In this document: in pieces, positions 1 to 17,814 of the stretch
Layout of the letters: the number at the start of each line of letters is the position of its first letter
How positions within the stretch are numbered: the first letter of the stretch is position 1
DNA from: Martelella sp. HB161492
Lineage (GTDB): Bacteria > Pseudomonadota > Alphaproteobacteria > Rhizobiales > Rhizobiaceae
Assembly: GCF_013184775.1 (NCBI RefSeq)
Contig: NZ_JAATVV010000008.1
Coordinates: forward strand, 1 to 64,000
Length of the DNA: 64,000 nt
Reading direction: 5' to 3'
Position numbers and translations under genes: made by a program
Notes under the pieces: model-generated
What the model saw: the letters and a program-made list of their open reading frames with translations, nothing else
What the model was told of the DNA's origin: nothing
Databases searched by the model: none

Positions 1-93
1 TGCAGCCGTCAGCGACGTCTTGCCATGGTCAACGTGACCGATCGTACCGATGTTGACGTGCGGCTTCGTGCGCTCAAATTTACTCTTTGCCAT
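1..93 (-). CDS. tuf: Elongation factor Tu, N-terminal fragment (runs off the window)
   Basis: Only the first 31 codons are inside the window; the gene continues past base 1. The translated start [20 protein letters not shown] is the standard EF-Tu N-terminus, followed by the GTP-binding P-loop GHVDHGKT at residues 19-26. EF-Tu carries aminoacyl-tRNA to the ribosomal A site in a GTP-dependent manner. It is the last visible gene of the str operon (rpsL-rpsG-fusA-tuf) and starts 69 bases after the fusA stop. Rhizobia usually carry a second tuf copy elsewhere, which cannot be checked here. Confidence 0.97.
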
Positions 94-162
94 GCTTGGC
101 TCCTTATCTTTCAGACCCCGTGACGGGGTTAGTCTCTACTTGTCGTTACGGGTGTATCCCGG

Positions 163-2262
163 TCACTTCTGACCGGAATACTTCGCCTGAATTTCCTGGG
201 CCACGTTGGACGGGACCGGAGCATTGTGGTCGAAGACCATCGAATACTGTGCGCGACCCTGCGACATCGAACGCAGGTTATCGACATACTTGAACATGTT
301 CGCCAGCGGAACCAGAGCGTCGATAACGGCGGCATTGCCGCGCGATTCCTGACCCTGGATCTGACCACGGCGAGAGTTCAGATCGCCGATCACGTCACCG
401 ACGTAATCTTCCGGCGTCACAACCTCGACCTTCATGATCGGCTCGAGGAGCTGTGCACCAGCCTTGCGGGCAGCTTCACGGAAGCAGGCGCGCGAGGCGA
501 TTTCGAAGGCGAGAACCGACGAGTCAACATCGTGGTAAGCACCATCAACGAGCGTGGCCTTGATGCCCAGCATCGGGAAGCCAGCCAGCGGACCGGAAGA
601 CAGAACGCTTTCGATACCCTTCTGAACGCCGGGGATGTATTCCTTCGGAACAGAACCACCAACGATCTTGGATTCGAAGACGAATTCTTCGCCATCCGGA
701 TTGGGTTCGAAAATGATCTTGACGCGGGCGAACTGACCCGAACCACCCGACTGCTTCTTGTGGGTGTAGTCTTCTTCGTGCGCCTGGGTAATGGTCTCGC
801 GGTAGGCAACCTGCGGCGCGCCGACATTGGCCTCAACCTTGAATTCGCGCTTCATGCGGTCAACAAGGATGTCCAGATGCAGCTCGCCCATGCCAGCGAT
901 GATGGTCTGGCCGCTTTCCTCATCCGTGGCAACACGGAAGGAAGGATCTTCAGCAGCAAGACGGTTCAGCGCGAGGCCCATCTTTTCCTGGTCAGCCTTG
1001 GTCTTGGGCTCGATGGCGATCCGGATAACAGGTTCCGGGAATTCCATGCGCTCAAGAATAACAGGCTTCAGCGGATCGCAGAGCGTGTCACCAGTGGTGG
1101 TTTCCTTCAGACCGGCCAGAGCAACGATGTCGCCAGCAAAGGCTTCTTCGATGTCTTCACGGCTGTTGGAGTGCATCTGCAGCATGCGGCCGACGCGTTC
1201 ACGCTTTTCCTTGACCGTGTTCATGACCGACGAGCCCTTTTCGAGCTTGCCCGAATAGATGCGGCAGAAGGTCAGCGAACCGACGAAGGGGTCGTTCATG
1301 ATCTTGAAGGCGAGCATGGAGAGCGGCTCGGCATCATCGGCGTGACGCTCGATGTCCTTCTCGGTCTTCACATCGATACCCTTGATCGAAGGAATGTCGA
1401 CAGGCGACGGCAGATAGTCGACAACACCGTCCAGCAGCGGCTGAACGCCCTTGTTCTTGAAGGCAGAGCCGCAGAACATCGGGAAGAAGTCAACAGCGAT
1501 CGTGCCCTTGCGGATCAGAGCGCGGATCTGGTCGTTGTCGGGCATTTCGCCTTCGAGATAGGCTTCCATGGCGGCTTCGTCCTGCTCGACGATCGTTTCG
1601 ATCATCTTTTCGCGCCACTCTTCAGCCTTGTCCTGCATGTCAGCCGGAATGTCGGTGACATCCCATTCAGCACCCAGGTGCTCGCCGTCCCAGACGAGAG
1701 CCTTCATCTCGATCAGATCGATCACGCCGGCAAAATCGTTTTCAGCGCCGATCGGCAGCTGAACGACAACCGGGGTCGCACCAAGACGGGACTTGATCAT
1801 CGAAACAGAGCGATAGAAATCGGCGCCGATCTTGTCCATCTTGTTGCAGAAGATCATCCGCGGAACGTTGTACTTGTCAGCCTGACGCCAGACGGTTTCC
1901 GTCTGCGGCTCAACACCGGCATTGGCGTCGAGCAGGGCAACAGCACCGTCGAGCACGCGCAGCGAACGCTCGACTTCAATGGTGAAGTCAACGTGGCCGG
2001 GGGTGTCGATGATGTTGAAACGGCGCATCTTGCCGTCGCGGCCCTTCCAGAACGTGGTGGTCGCAGCAGAGGTGATCGTGATGCCACGCTCCTGCTCCTG
2101 CTCCATCCAGTCCATCGTGGCTGCGCCGTCATGAACTTCGCCGATCTTGTGCGACTTGCCGGTGTAGTAAAGAATACGCTCGGTCGTCGTCGTCTTGCCG
2201 GCGTCGATGTGCGCCATGATACCGAAATTGCGGTAGTCTTCGATTTTATATTCGCGAGCCAT
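163..2262 (-). CDS. fusA: Elongation factor G
   Basis: A 699-aa translational GTPase that drives ribosomal translocation and, with ribosome recycling factor, subunit splitting. The P-loop AHIDAGKT is at residues 17-24, the switch II stretch DTPGHVDF follows near residue 85, and the guanine-specificity motif NKMD lies near residue 140. The C-terminus ends in the usual EF-G domain IV/V sequence. Full length for the family. It sits between rpsG (34 bases upstream) and tuf in the str operon and is presumably driven by the promoter upstream of rpsL. The ribosome binding site is a modest AAAGG about 10 bases before the ATG. Confidence 0.98.
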   Translation of the reverse strand: MAREYKIEDYRNFGIMAHIDAGKTTTTERILYYTGKSHKIGEVHDGAATMDWMEQEQERGITITSAATTTFWKGRDGKMRRFNIIDTPGHVDFTIEVERSLRVLDGAVALLDANAGVEPQTETVWRQADKYNVPRMIFCNKMDKIGADFYRSVSMIKSRLGATPVVVQLPIGAENDFAGVIDLIEMKALVWDGEHLGAEWDVTDIPADMQDKAEEWREKMIETIVEQDEAAMEAYLEGEMPDNDQIRALIRKGTIAVDFFPMFCGSAFKNKGVQPLLDGVVDYLPSPVDIPSIKGIDVKTEKDIERHADDAEPLSMLAFKIMNDPFVGSLTFCRIYSGKLEKGSSVMNTVKEKRERVGRMLQMHSNSREDIEEAFAGDIVALAGLKETTTGDTLCDPLKPVILERMEFPEPVIRIAIEPKTKADQEKMGLALNRLAAEDPSFRVATDEESGQTIIAGMGELHLDILVDRMKREFKVEANVGAPQVAYRETITQAHEEDYTHKKQSGGSGQFARVKIIFEPNPDGEEFVFESKIVGGSVPKEYIPGVQKGIESVLSSGPLAGFPMLGIKATLVDGAYHDVDSSVLAFEIASRACFREAARKAGAQLLEPIMKVEVVTPEDYVGDVIGDLNSRRGQIQGQESRGNAAVIDALVPLANMFKYVDNLRSMSQGRAQYSMVFDHNAPVPSNVAQEIQAKYSGQK

Positions 2263-2295
2263 TGAGGACTGCCTTTCGAAATATCGAACGGTTGA

Positions 2296-2793
<498 letters not shown>

Positions 2794-2840
2794 TCATCAC
2801 GCGGAGAACCTCGCGCAGCGCCATAAAAACGAAAACCGAA

Positions 2841-3212
2841 TTACTTCGGACGCTTCGCACCGTACTTCGAACGGCGCTGCTTACGATTCTTGACACCCTG
2901 AGTATCGAGCACACCACGGATGATGTGGTAGCGAACACCAGGCAAGTCCTTTACGCGGCCGCCGCGGATCATGACGACCGAGTGTTCCTGAAGGTTGTGA
3001 CCTTCACCAGGAATGTAGCCGATGACTTCAAAGCCATTGGTCAGGCGGATCTTGGCGACCTTACGCAGAGCCGAGTTCGGCTTCTTCGGTGTCGTCGTAT
3101 AAACGCGGGTGCAAACGCCACGCTTCTGGGGGTTTTCCTGCAGGGCAGGAACCTTATTGCGCTTTACCTGCGCCTGGCGCGGCTTGCGGATCAGCTGGTT
3201 TACGGTAGGCAT
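2841..3212 (-). CDS. rpsL: 30S ribosomal protein S12
   Basis: A 123-aa decoding-centre protein. The conserved block [11 protein letters not shown] contains Lys43 and Lys44, and [13 protein letters not shown] contains Lys87. These are the positions whose mutation gives streptomycin resistance or dependence, and both carry the wild-type residues, so the sequence gives no sign of target-based streptomycin resistance. The ATG is preceded by AAGGGA about 8 bases upstream. It is the first gene of the str operon and has a leader of about 275 bases from the candidate promoter at 3489-3517. Confidence 0.98.
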
Positions 3213-3488
3213 ACAACCATCCCTTTAGAATTACGTCTCTCATCGCCCTTTCGGGCACAACCTAATGCCGTCTCCGGCGATAAAGAGCACATTCAGCTTT
3301 TATATGCGCACAAACGTGGCCCGACCCGCCAATAGCAGATGGACCCCAAAAGCAGAGGACACGGTCGCCTTGCCGCGTCATGCGTGCAGCATTTGATCTT
3401 CAACGTGCTGTATTGGAACCTAGTCTGAGGTGAACTCCGGGACGAGTCATCCCGAACGGCCAAGCCTCACATGGGTTCGATGGCGTGG

Positions 3489-3517
3489 GACATACTGTGT
3501 TAACCCCGATCAGTCAA
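3489..3517 (-). promoter_or_regulatory. Candidate promoter of the str operon (rpsL-rpsG-fusA-tuf)
   Basis: Read on the minus strand there is TTGACT, a 17-base spacer and TATGTC, close to the rhizobial housekeeping consensus. The gap 3213-3647 holds no recognisable gene, so this lies in a non-coding stretch upstream of rpsL and predicts an untranslated leader of about 270 bases. That is long enough for a regulatory RNA structure, but I did not identify one. The rest of the gap shows nothing else I can name. Confidence 0.5.
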
Positions 3518-3647
3518 GGGGAACGGCTCGAAATAGTTGGTTTCGGGCCACCTGACGAAACCCAAACGCGCGTTTTAGTGAAACCGGGTAATAATCGCCC
3601 GACAAATCCCGGTCTCAGGCACGATCCTGTCGTCCTTTCCGGCCTTT

Positions 3648-5225
3648 TTACGTGAGATTGACCTCACAGTCGATTCCTGCGGCACGACAAAAACGGCTGT
3701 CGTGACTCACGAGGAGAATCGCTCCGTCATAGGCCGCAAGTCCGGCTTCGAGAATCGCAACCGACTCGAGATCCAGGTGGTTGGTCGGTTCATCAAGGAT
3801 GAGCAAGGGCGGTGGCGTCTTTCCGCCCAGCAGGCAGGCAAGCCCTGCCCGCATGCGCTCACCGCCGCTCAGCTCTCCTGCGGGCCGCAAGGCTGCATCG
3901 GCCCTGAAGCGGAAGCGGGCAAGCGCGGACCGTCCGTCATTGTCCCCTTCACTGGCATTGAGCCGCCGATAGTTGGCCAACAGGCTGATCCCGTCATCGA
4001 GCAGCGACACCTGCTGGTCCAGGACGGCATAGGGCACGAGGATCCGGGCCTCTCCCGCCAGAGGCGTCAGCCTGCCGGTCAGAATAGCGAGCAGTGTCGA
4101 TTTGCCGGCTCCATTTTGCCCGAGAATGGCCATGCGCCGCGGCCCGGTCAGCGCGAAGGTCAGACCTGCAAACAGGATATGTTCGCCATAGCCGCCGGAC
4201 AGATCGTTGACCCGGATCACCCGACGGTCTGCGACCAGACCGCTCGGTGGCAGCTGGACGGTGAAGGGTTCCAGCACCTCAAAGCCCGCCTTGGCCGCCT
4301 TCAGCGCTTCATCAGCCATCGCCGCCTGACGAGCGTTCAGCACGGTCATCCGGCCAGCCGAGGCTTCTGCCTTGCGCTTGAACCCACTCGCGACGATTTT
4401 CGGCTGATCGCCGCGGGCCGCCTTGCGCCGCCCTCTGGCATCACGCCGCGCCTTGCCTTCACTGCGTTTGCGCGCCGTAGCGGCGACCTTCCGTTCCAGG
4501 CTCAGCGCATCGGTCAGCGCCCGCTCGGCGACGAGTACCTCAGCCGCTTTCGCCTCTTCATAGGCGGAATAGTTGCCGCCATAGCGCTTCAGCCCCTGGC
4601 TGCCCATCGCAACGATGACATCCATCTCTTCAAGCAGATCGCGATCATGGCTGACGACAACCGCCCCTTTTCGCCAGGTCCTCAGAAACAGGACAAGCGC
4701 CGCCCTGCCCTCGCGGTCGAGACTGTTGCTTGGCTCATCGAGCAGCAGAAAATCGGGATCGGCGAAATCAAGCGCTGCAAGCCGCGCACGGGCGACCTGC
4801 CCGCCGGAAAGGCAAGCAAGCGCGGTGTCAATCGGCCGTGCCAGGCCGACACGCTCCAGTGCCGCTGCCGCGCGCGCCGGAGCCGACCAGTCACAGCGCG
4901 ACAGCGCCGCCGCATCCGCCCGTCCGGCTTCGGCGTCGCTGATGCGATCCAGCATGTCGCGGATCCCGAAGAGATCGGACAGGCAATCGCCGGCAGCAAT
5001 GGCAAATGAATGATTGAGAATGCCGATACGGTCCGGCGCGGTGATATAGCCCGATGCCGGTGACAGCTGACCGGAAATCAGTGCAAGCAGGGTCGTCTTG
5101 CCGATACCATTGCGGCCGATGAGACCGCAAAGCTCGCTACCGAAATTGCAATTGATGTTCTGAAACAGAAAACGTCCGTCATCTGTCCGGTAGGACAGAT
5201 CCGACAGGATCACGGAATTTGGCAT
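3648..5225 (-). CDS. ABC-F family ATP-binding protein
   Basis: A 525-aa soluble protein with two ABC ATPase domains in one chain and no membrane segments, the ABC-F layout. Domain 1 has Walker A GRNGIGKT (residues 37-44), signature LSGGQ (139-143) and Walker B LLLDEPSNSLD (160-170). Domain 2 has Walker A GQNGAGKS (369-376), signature LSGGE (about 452-456) and LLILDEPTNHLD (474-485). The basic linker at 240-310 is rich in Lys and Arg and fits the ribosome-contacting P-site tRNA interaction motif region. ABC-F proteins act on stalled ribosomes or confer ribosome protection from antibiotics. It lies upstream of the str operon on the same strand. I cannot say whether it is a housekeeping type (Uup/Etta-like) or a resistance type. 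Confidence 0.9.
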   Translation of the reverse strand: MPNSVILSDLSYRTDDGRFLFQNINCNFGSELCGLIGRNGIGKTTLLALISGQLSPASGYITAPDRIGILNHSFAIAAGDCLSDLFGIRDMLDRISDAEAGRADAAALSRCDWSAPARAAAALERVGLARPIDTALACLSGGQVARARLAALDFADPDFLLLDEPSNSLDREGRAALVLFLRTWRKGAVVVSHDRDLLEEMDVIVAMGSQGLKRYGGNYSAYEEAKAAEVLVAERALTDALSLERKVAATARKRSEGKARRDARGRRKAARGDQPKIVASGFKRKAEASAGRMTVLNARQAAMADEALKAAKAGFEVLEPFTVQLPPSGLVADRRVIRVNDLSGGYGEHILFAGLTFALTGPRRMAILGQNGAGKSTLLAILTGRLTPLAGEARILVPYAVLDQQVSLLDDGISLLANYRRLNASEGDNDGRSALARFRFRADAALRPAGELSGGERMRAGLACLLGGKTPPPLLILDEPTNHLDLESVAILEAGLAAYDGAILLVSHDSRFCRAAGIDCEVNLT

Positions 5226-5378
5226 GATTCATCCCCAAAGCAGAAAAAACTTTCATTGCTTAGAGATTGGAATCCATGTCAGACACATCCTGTTGGCATT
5301 GCGGCGGCTGTGTAGATACATGAAGTGTGCAACACAGGCAAGTGCAACCGAAAACCCACCAAGCAGTAAGGAGCGATC

Positions 5379-5672
5379 ATGATCGCCATTCCAGGATATA
5401 CACGCGACGGTGAACGCATGGTGTTCATCATCACCGGCAAGGTCTATCACGAATGGAACGGCGATGCTGAAGTCCATGTCCTGATTGCCGCCCCCGACGA
5501 AGACAGCGCCGTACGCAACACGCTCAACGCGCTGGCCGCCGAAGGCTATGCCGAAGCCGACCTCGATCAGATCGGACTGATCACCGAGATCCCTGACGAA
5601 GAGCCGCATGCTTCAGCCTATGAGACTGCGCTCGAAGGCGAAGTTGCCATCATCAAGATTTCCGGCGAATAG
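5379..5672 (+). CDS. Conserved small acidic protein of unknown function
   Basis: A 97-aa acidic protein starting at an ATG with a strong ribosome binding site (AAGGAG, 6 bases upstream). The sequence begins MIAIPGYTRDGERMVFIITG and is rich in Asp and Glu, with no signal peptide and no membrane segment. It resembles small conserved proteins I recall from rhizobial genomes but I know no function. It is transcribed away from the ABC-F gene and towards the MarR gene, and appears to be a single-gene unit. Confidence 0.75.
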   Translation: MIAIPGYTRDGERMVFIITGKVYHEWNGDAEVHVLIAAPDEDSAVRNTLNALAAEGYAEADLDQIGLITEIPDEEPHASAYETALEGEVAIIKISGE

Positions 5673-5814
5673 TCTTTTTGAGCCGGTGGCACGATGCTGC
5701 CATCACGGCTGACCTTGTTTGCGCTTTGGCCCGAAAACGCAGCGGATTTATGGGCCGATCGCATCGATGGAATATCGCAGACGCCTCAAAGGGGCCGGAT
5801 AGCGGTCCAATGCT

Positions 5815-6324
5815 TCAGAGGTTGCACCCCTCCCGGCGCGATAGGGCGAATGTCGGCACTGCCGCACGTTCCCGGCCAAATCCGCCACCCAGATCGGCGA
5901 ATGCCTTCAGCAGCTGCAGCGCTATCCCATATTCACTGCTTCCAAACCGGGCCGCGAATTCCGCTTCGGTCTTCTTTACCACCCGGTGATAGACCTCCGC
6001 CGCCTGACGGCCGCGTTCGGTCAATGTGACGTTGAGCCGCCGGCGATCGCGCTCATCGGTCACCCGGTTCAGATAGCCGCGTGCCACGAGCGCATCCACC
6101 AGCTGGCCGGCCGACTGCTTTGACAGACCGAGCTCCTGAATGAGCTCGCGCAGTGGAATGCGCTCACGCGAGGCCACACCGGCGATCACGAGCGCACCGC
6201 CCTTTGGCAGATCATCATAGCCGGCACGCCCGAGTGAGCGCGCCAGAAGGCCGCCATAGGCCTTCATCGCGTTGCGCAAAAGCGCCGGCGTGATCAATCC
6301 GTGTCCCATATCTCTGCTTGCCAT
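5815..6324 (-). CDS. MarR family transcriptional regulator
   Basis: A 169-aa dimeric winged-helix DNA-binding protein. The recognition helix is about residues 68-83 (LSKQSAGQLVDALVARGY) and the wing carries the DERDRRR sequence at 90-96 that is typical of MarR proteins. The start ATG follows GGAG by 8 bases. Such regulators usually repress a neighbouring efflux or catabolic gene and release DNA on binding a small aromatic ligand. Neither neighbour (the 97-aa protein and rpoC) is an obvious target, so the regulon is unknown; the gene is convergent with the 97-aa gene. Confidence 0.9.
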   Translation of the reverse strand: MASRDMGHGLITPALLRNAMKAYGGLLARSLGRAGYDDLPKGGALVIAGVASRERIPLRELIQELGLSKQSAGQLVDALVARGYLNRVTDERDRRRLNVTLTERGRQAAEVYHRVVKKTEAEFAARFGSSEYGIALQLLKAFADLGGGFGRERAAVPTFALSRREGCNL

Positions 6325-6438
6325 CCCGAGCGCTCCGTTGCCGTATCTCCTGCCTGTCTGATTATTTTAGGGCGGCCTTATAGTAAAATCGACTTCCCTG
6401 ATGTCCCTGGAGCCGCAGCGTCGCCCGACCGCAGATGC

Positions 6439-6468
6439 AAAAAGCCCGGCGGATCGCTCCGCCGGGCT
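6439..6468 (-). terminator. Rho-independent terminator after rpoC
   Basis: On the minus strand there is an 11-bp perfect GC-rich stem (arms 6458-6468 and 6443-6453) with a 4-base loop, running into five T residues. It begins 28 bases after the rpoC stop codon and is the clearest end point of the rpl-rpo transcript. Confidence 0.9.
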
Positions 6469-6495
6469 CTCGATATCGCAGACTGGACGTCAGGC

Positions 6496-10710
<4,215 letters not shown>

Positions 10711-10799
10711 GCCTGTCTCCTTGAATGGGCGGTTGAGCCCTTGGGGGCACACTCTGTCGCTTCCCGGCCGACACAGCATGCCTTGTAAAAACGGGTATA

Positions 10800-10847
10800 G
10801 CCGCAAAATGCGGCGAAAGCGTTTCCCGACACTTGAAATCGGGAAAC
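10800..10847 (-). other. Two hairpins in the rpoB-rpoC gap
   Basis: The 180-base gap between rpoB and rpoC holds two perfect inverted repeats: a 6-bp GC-rich stem (arms 10800-10805 and 10809-10814) and a 9-bp stem (arms 10821-10829 and 10839-10847, 9-base loop). Neither is followed by a T run on the minus strand, so they are unlikely to be terminators. They could be processing or stability elements; this is inference. Confidence 0.5.
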
Positions 10848-10890
10848 CGGCCGCGCCCCCTTCAGGCAGGAGGCGCGCCGCTTTTCAATC

Positions 10891-15033
<4,143 letters not shown>

Positions 15034-15127
15034 CGTCGCTCCTTGTCAAACTGCATCCGGGCCTGCAACAGACGGTCACCGCTGGCCAGTCGGCTCCGTC
15101 ACGATAAAGGGGGTCTTCTTGAGAACC

Positions 15128-15165
15128 CATTACCCAAAGGCCCGTCTGGGGGCCTTTGGGTAATG
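15128..15165 (-). promoter_or_regulatory. Perfect 16-bp hairpin between rplL and rpoB
   Basis: Arms 15128-15143 and 15150-15165 are perfectly complementary with a 6-base loop. No T run follows on the minus strand, so it is not a standard terminator. In E. coli the rplL-rpoB space contains an attenuator and an RNase III cleavage site that set the lower level of rpoBC relative to rplJL; this hairpin is in the equivalent place, so a processing or attenuation role is likely. The rest of the 196-base gap contains no gene. Confidence 0.7.
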
Positions 15166-15229
15166 ACTTCGGGTAGAAAAGAGCGGGATCGCGGGTGGCA
15201 AAACCACCCGCAACCCTGAAACCAAAAGC

Positions 15230-15607
15230 TTACTTGAGCTCAACCTTGGCGCCAGCTGCTTCCAGCTTGCCCTTGAGTTCTTCAGCTTCAGCCTTGGAAA
15301 CGGCTTCCTTGACGGCCTTCGGAGCGCCTTCAACGAGGTCCTTGGCTTCCTTGAGGCCGAGACCGGTGATGGCGCGAACTTCCTTGATGACGCCGATCTT
15401 GTTAGCGCCGGCTTCAGCCAGGATAACGTCGAATTCGGTCTTTTCTTCAACGGCTTCAGCAGCAGCACCGGCGCCACCAACAGCTGCAACAGCAACCGGA
15501 GCAGCGGCGGAAACGCCCCACTTTTCTTCGAGCATCTTGGAAAGCTCAGCAGCTTCCAGAACCGTCAGGGCGGAGAGGTCTTCTACGATTTTGGCGAGAT
15601 CAGCCAT
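15230..15607 (-). CDS. rplL: 50S ribosomal protein L7/L12
   Basis: A 125-aa acidic stalk protein. The N-terminal dimerisation domain (residues 1-30) is followed by the flexible Ala/Gly/Val-rich hinge (about 35-55) and the factor-binding C-terminal domain, ending in [10 protein letters not shown]. It recruits translational GTPases to the ribosome through L10. It lies 64 bases after rplJ, the usual arrangement, and upstream of the 16-bp hairpin that separates it from rpoB. Confidence 0.98.
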   Translation of the reverse strand: MADLAKIVEDLSALTVLEAAELSKMLEEKWGVSAAAPVAVAAVGGAGAAAEAVEEKTEFDVILAEAGANKIGVIKEVRAITGLGLKEAKDLVEGAPKAVKEAVSKAEAEELKGKLEAAGAKVELK

Positions 15608-15671
15608 GTTATCATTCCTTCGTGTGTTTGGTTCGAACTGGTTCGAAATTCATAAACAGCGAAAAACCGCC

Positions 15672-16190
15672 TCAAGCGGCTTCGTCCTTCTTGGCGTAGG
15701 CGTCGAAAACGCGTGCAAGCTGCGTTGCAGGCGCTGCGACAACCGTTGCAATGCGGGTAGCCGGGGTCTGAATCATACCCACCAGCTTCGCACGCAGCTC
15801 GTCCAGCGAAGGCATGGTCGCGAGCGACTTGACACCTTCCGCGTCGAGCACGGTTGCCCCCATGACACCGCCCAGAACAACGAGCTTGTCGTTGGTCTTG
15901 GCGAAATCCATGACGACCTTCGGAGCCGTAACCGGGTCATCGCAATAAGCGATGAGCGTCTGACCCTTGAACAGGTCAGTCATTCCCTCGGACTCCGTAC
16001 CCTGAAGGGCAATTTTGGCCAGGCGGTTCTTCGCGACCTTGACCGTGCCACCGGCAACGCGCATCTTCGAACGAAAGTCGTTCATCTGCGCAACCGTGAC
16101 ACCGGCATAGTGGGCCACAACAACTGAACCGGAAGCCTTGAAGACTTCGTTCAGCTCCGTGACGAATTCGCGTTTTTCCGCTCTTTCCAC
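15672..16190 (-). CDS. rplJ: 50S ribosomal protein L10
   Basis: A 172-aa stalk base protein that binds 23S rRNA and L7/L12 dimers. Translation starts at a GTG ([20 protein letters not shown]), supported by GGAG 7 bases upstream. The C-terminal helix that holds L12 ends in [11 protein letters not shown]. In many bacteria L10 with L12 represses its own translation by binding the mRNA leader; the hairpin at 16206-16227 directly before the ribosome binding site would suit that role. Confidence 0.97.
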   Translation of the reverse strand: MERAEKREFVTELNEVFKASGSVVVAHYAGVTVAQMNDFRSKMRVAGGTVKVAKNRLAKIALQGTESEGMTDLFKGQTLIAYCDDPVTAPKVVMDFAKTNDKLVVLGGVMGATVLDAEGVKSLATMPSLDELRAKLVGMIQTPATRIATVVAAPATQLARVFDAYAKKDEAA

Positions 16191-16205
16191 TGCCTATCTC
16201 CAGTT

Positions 16206-16227
16206 GACAGGACCAACTGGCCCTGTC
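16206..16227 (-). promoter_or_regulatory. Hairpin just upstream of the rplJ ribosome binding site
   Basis: Arms 16206-16214 and 16219-16227 form a 9-bp stem with one G-T wobble and a 4-base loop, ending about 5 bases before the GGAG of rplJ. The position fits the translational operator bound by the L10-L12 complex in other bacteria. The larger leader from 16191 to 16460 has further GC-rich repeats (for example around 16268-16300) that I could not fold reliably by eye. Confidence 0.5.
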
Positions 16228-16462
16228 GGGTTTGCCTTTGCCGCGCGGGACTTGGCGTTACCGCGAAGATCCCGAGCGACGCTCGAGGATCCTGTCCCCT
16301 TTCGGCACGCTCTAAGAACGAGCCCCAAGGCACAACCAGGTTCGAACCAAATTCCTCGCCAAAATCACGGAACCTCCGCAAAGAATGACGGTAAAATCGG
16401 TCTCACCCGTCTCATGCAGGCTGATGGATTAAGGTTGCCCACCTGCAATCTCGGACAGGAAA

Positions 16463-16538
16463 CCGGGATAAATCCCGGAGTTTTTCCGGGCCCTGGAGCC
16501 CGGAAAACACGTCAGGAAGCCTGTAAAGCCAGGCTTCC
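16463..16538 (-). terminator. Three consecutive hairpins after rplA (terminator or attenuator)
   Basis: Reading the minus strand after the rplA stop there are three perfect stems in 76 bases: 9 bp with a 6-base loop (16515-16538), 9 bp with an 8-base loop whose arms end in four A/T pairs (16482-16507), and 7 bp with a 2-base spacer (16463-16478). The middle hairpin starts with a T tract inside its arm rather than a classical following T run. They lie at the rplKA/rplJL boundary and may act as partial terminator, 3' end protector or attenuator. Confidence 0.65.
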
Positions 16539-16547
16539 GAAATCAAA

Positions 16548-17243
16548 TCAGACGCTGACCGTCGAAAGGTCAACCTTGACGCCCGGACCCATGGTCGAGG
16601 ACAGGGCAACGCGCTTCAGGTAGTTACCCTTGGCGCCAGCCGGCTTGGCCTTGACAACAGCATCAGCGAAGGCGCGGATGTTTTCTTCGAGCTTTTCAGC
16701 ACCGAAGGAAGCCTTACCAACGCCCGCATGGATGATACCGGCCTTTTCGACGCGGAATTCGACAGCGCCACCCTTGGAAGCTTCGACGGCAGCCGTCACA
16801 TCCATGGTAACCGTGCCAACCTTCGGGTTCGGCATCATGCCGCGGGGGCCGAGAACCTTGCCGAGACGACCGACGAGCGGCATCATGTCCGGCGTGGCGA
16901 TGCAGCGGTCGAAATCGATCGTGCCGCCCTGAACCAGATCAACCAGCTCTTCGGCGCCGACGATATCGGCACCAGCGGCCTTGGCTTCATCAGCCTTGGC
17001 GCCGCGTGCGAAAACGGCTACGCGAACCGTACGGCCAGTGCCGTTCGGCAGGTTGACGACGCCGCGGACCATCTGGTCCGCGTGACGCGGATCAACGCCG
17101 AGATTCATTGCGATCTCGATGGTTTCATCGAACTTGGCGACGGCACGTTCCTTGACCATGGCAACAGCTTCGCTCAGCGAGTAAAGCTTGTTGGGGTCAA
17201 CGCCTTCGCGGGTCTTCTGAATACGCTTTGCAATCTTGGTCAT
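16548..17243 (-). CDS. rplA: 50S ribosomal protein L1
   Basis: A 231-aa protein of the mobile L1 stalk that moves deacylated tRNA out of the E site. The start chosen is the ATG of [16 protein letters not shown]; a TTG three codons earlier is possible but would overlap the rplK stop. Conserved blocks include [14 protein letters not shown] and [16 protein letters not shown]. It begins 5 bases after rplK, so the two are translated from the same message; L1 autoregulation of rplK-rplA is the known pattern. Confidence 0.97.
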   Translation of the reverse strand: MTKIAKRIQKTREGVDPNKLYSLSEAVAMVKERAVAKFDETIEIAMNLGVDPRHADQMVRGVVNLPNGTGRTVRVAVFARGAKADEAKAAGADIVGAEELVDLVQGGTIDFDRCIATPDMMPLVGRLGKVLGPRGMMPNPKVGTVTMDVTAAVEASKGGAVEFRVEKAGIIHAGVGKASFGAEKLEENIRAFADAVVKAKPAGAKGNYLKRVALSSTMGPGVKVDLSTVSV

Positions 17244-17248
17244 GGCAA

Positions 17249-17677
17249 TCAACCCGTCACTTCCAGGCCCATGGCGCGGGCAGAACCCTCAACCATGCGC
17301 ATTGCGCCTTCGATATCGGCAGCATTGAGGTCACTCATCTTCGCTTCGGCGATCTTGCGGACCTGCTCTGCGGAGATGGAACCTGCCTTGGCCTTGCCCG
17401 GCGTCTTGGAGCCCGACTTGATCTTGGCCTCCTTCTTGAGGAAGTAAGATACCGGCGGCTGCTTCATGACGAAGGTGAAGGACTTGTCCTGGAAATAGGT
17501 AATGATGACCGGGATCGGCATACCCTTTTCCATTTCCTGCGAAGCGGCATTGAACGCCTTGCAGAATTCCATGATGTTAATGCCACGCTGACCAAGAGCG
17601 GGACCGATCGGCGGCGACGGATTCGCCGAACCTGCCGGAACCTGCAACTTGAGCTGGCCTGCAACTTTCTTAGCCAT
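17249..17677 (-). CDS. rplK: 50S ribosomal protein L11
   Basis: A 142-aa protein of the GTPase-associated centre, start [20 protein letters not shown]. The N-terminal domain has the proline-rich sequence [20 protein letters not shown] that binds thiostrepton-type antibiotics together with 23S rRNA; the C-terminal rRNA-binding domain ends in [12 protein letters not shown]. It is also required for RelA-type stringent response in many bacteria. Spaced 5 bases from rplA and 137 bases after nusG. Confidence 0.98.
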   Translation of the reverse strand: MAKKVAGQLKLQVPAGSANPSPPIGPALGQRGINIMEFCKAFNAASQEMEKGMPIPVIITYFQDKSFTFVMKQPPVSYFLKKEAKIKSGSKTPGKAKAGSISAEQVRKIAEAKMSDLNAADIEGAMRMVEGSARAMGLEVTG

Positions 17678-17814
17678 TACTCTGCCTTTCCTGTTTCGAC
17701 CGGAAGACCCGGCCCTGGTGCCGGCTTTCGCCAGCGGCTGCGGTTGCGTGGTACGGAACTGTCAGGACCCGGCTTGAGACCCCTGCCCTTCCACGCGAAT
17801 ACCCCGAAGGGAAC

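Noticed and set aside
10711-10806. Upstream in-frame extension of rpoC by 32 codons
   Set aside because: The inner ATG has AGGAG and gives the length normal for rhizobial RpoC.
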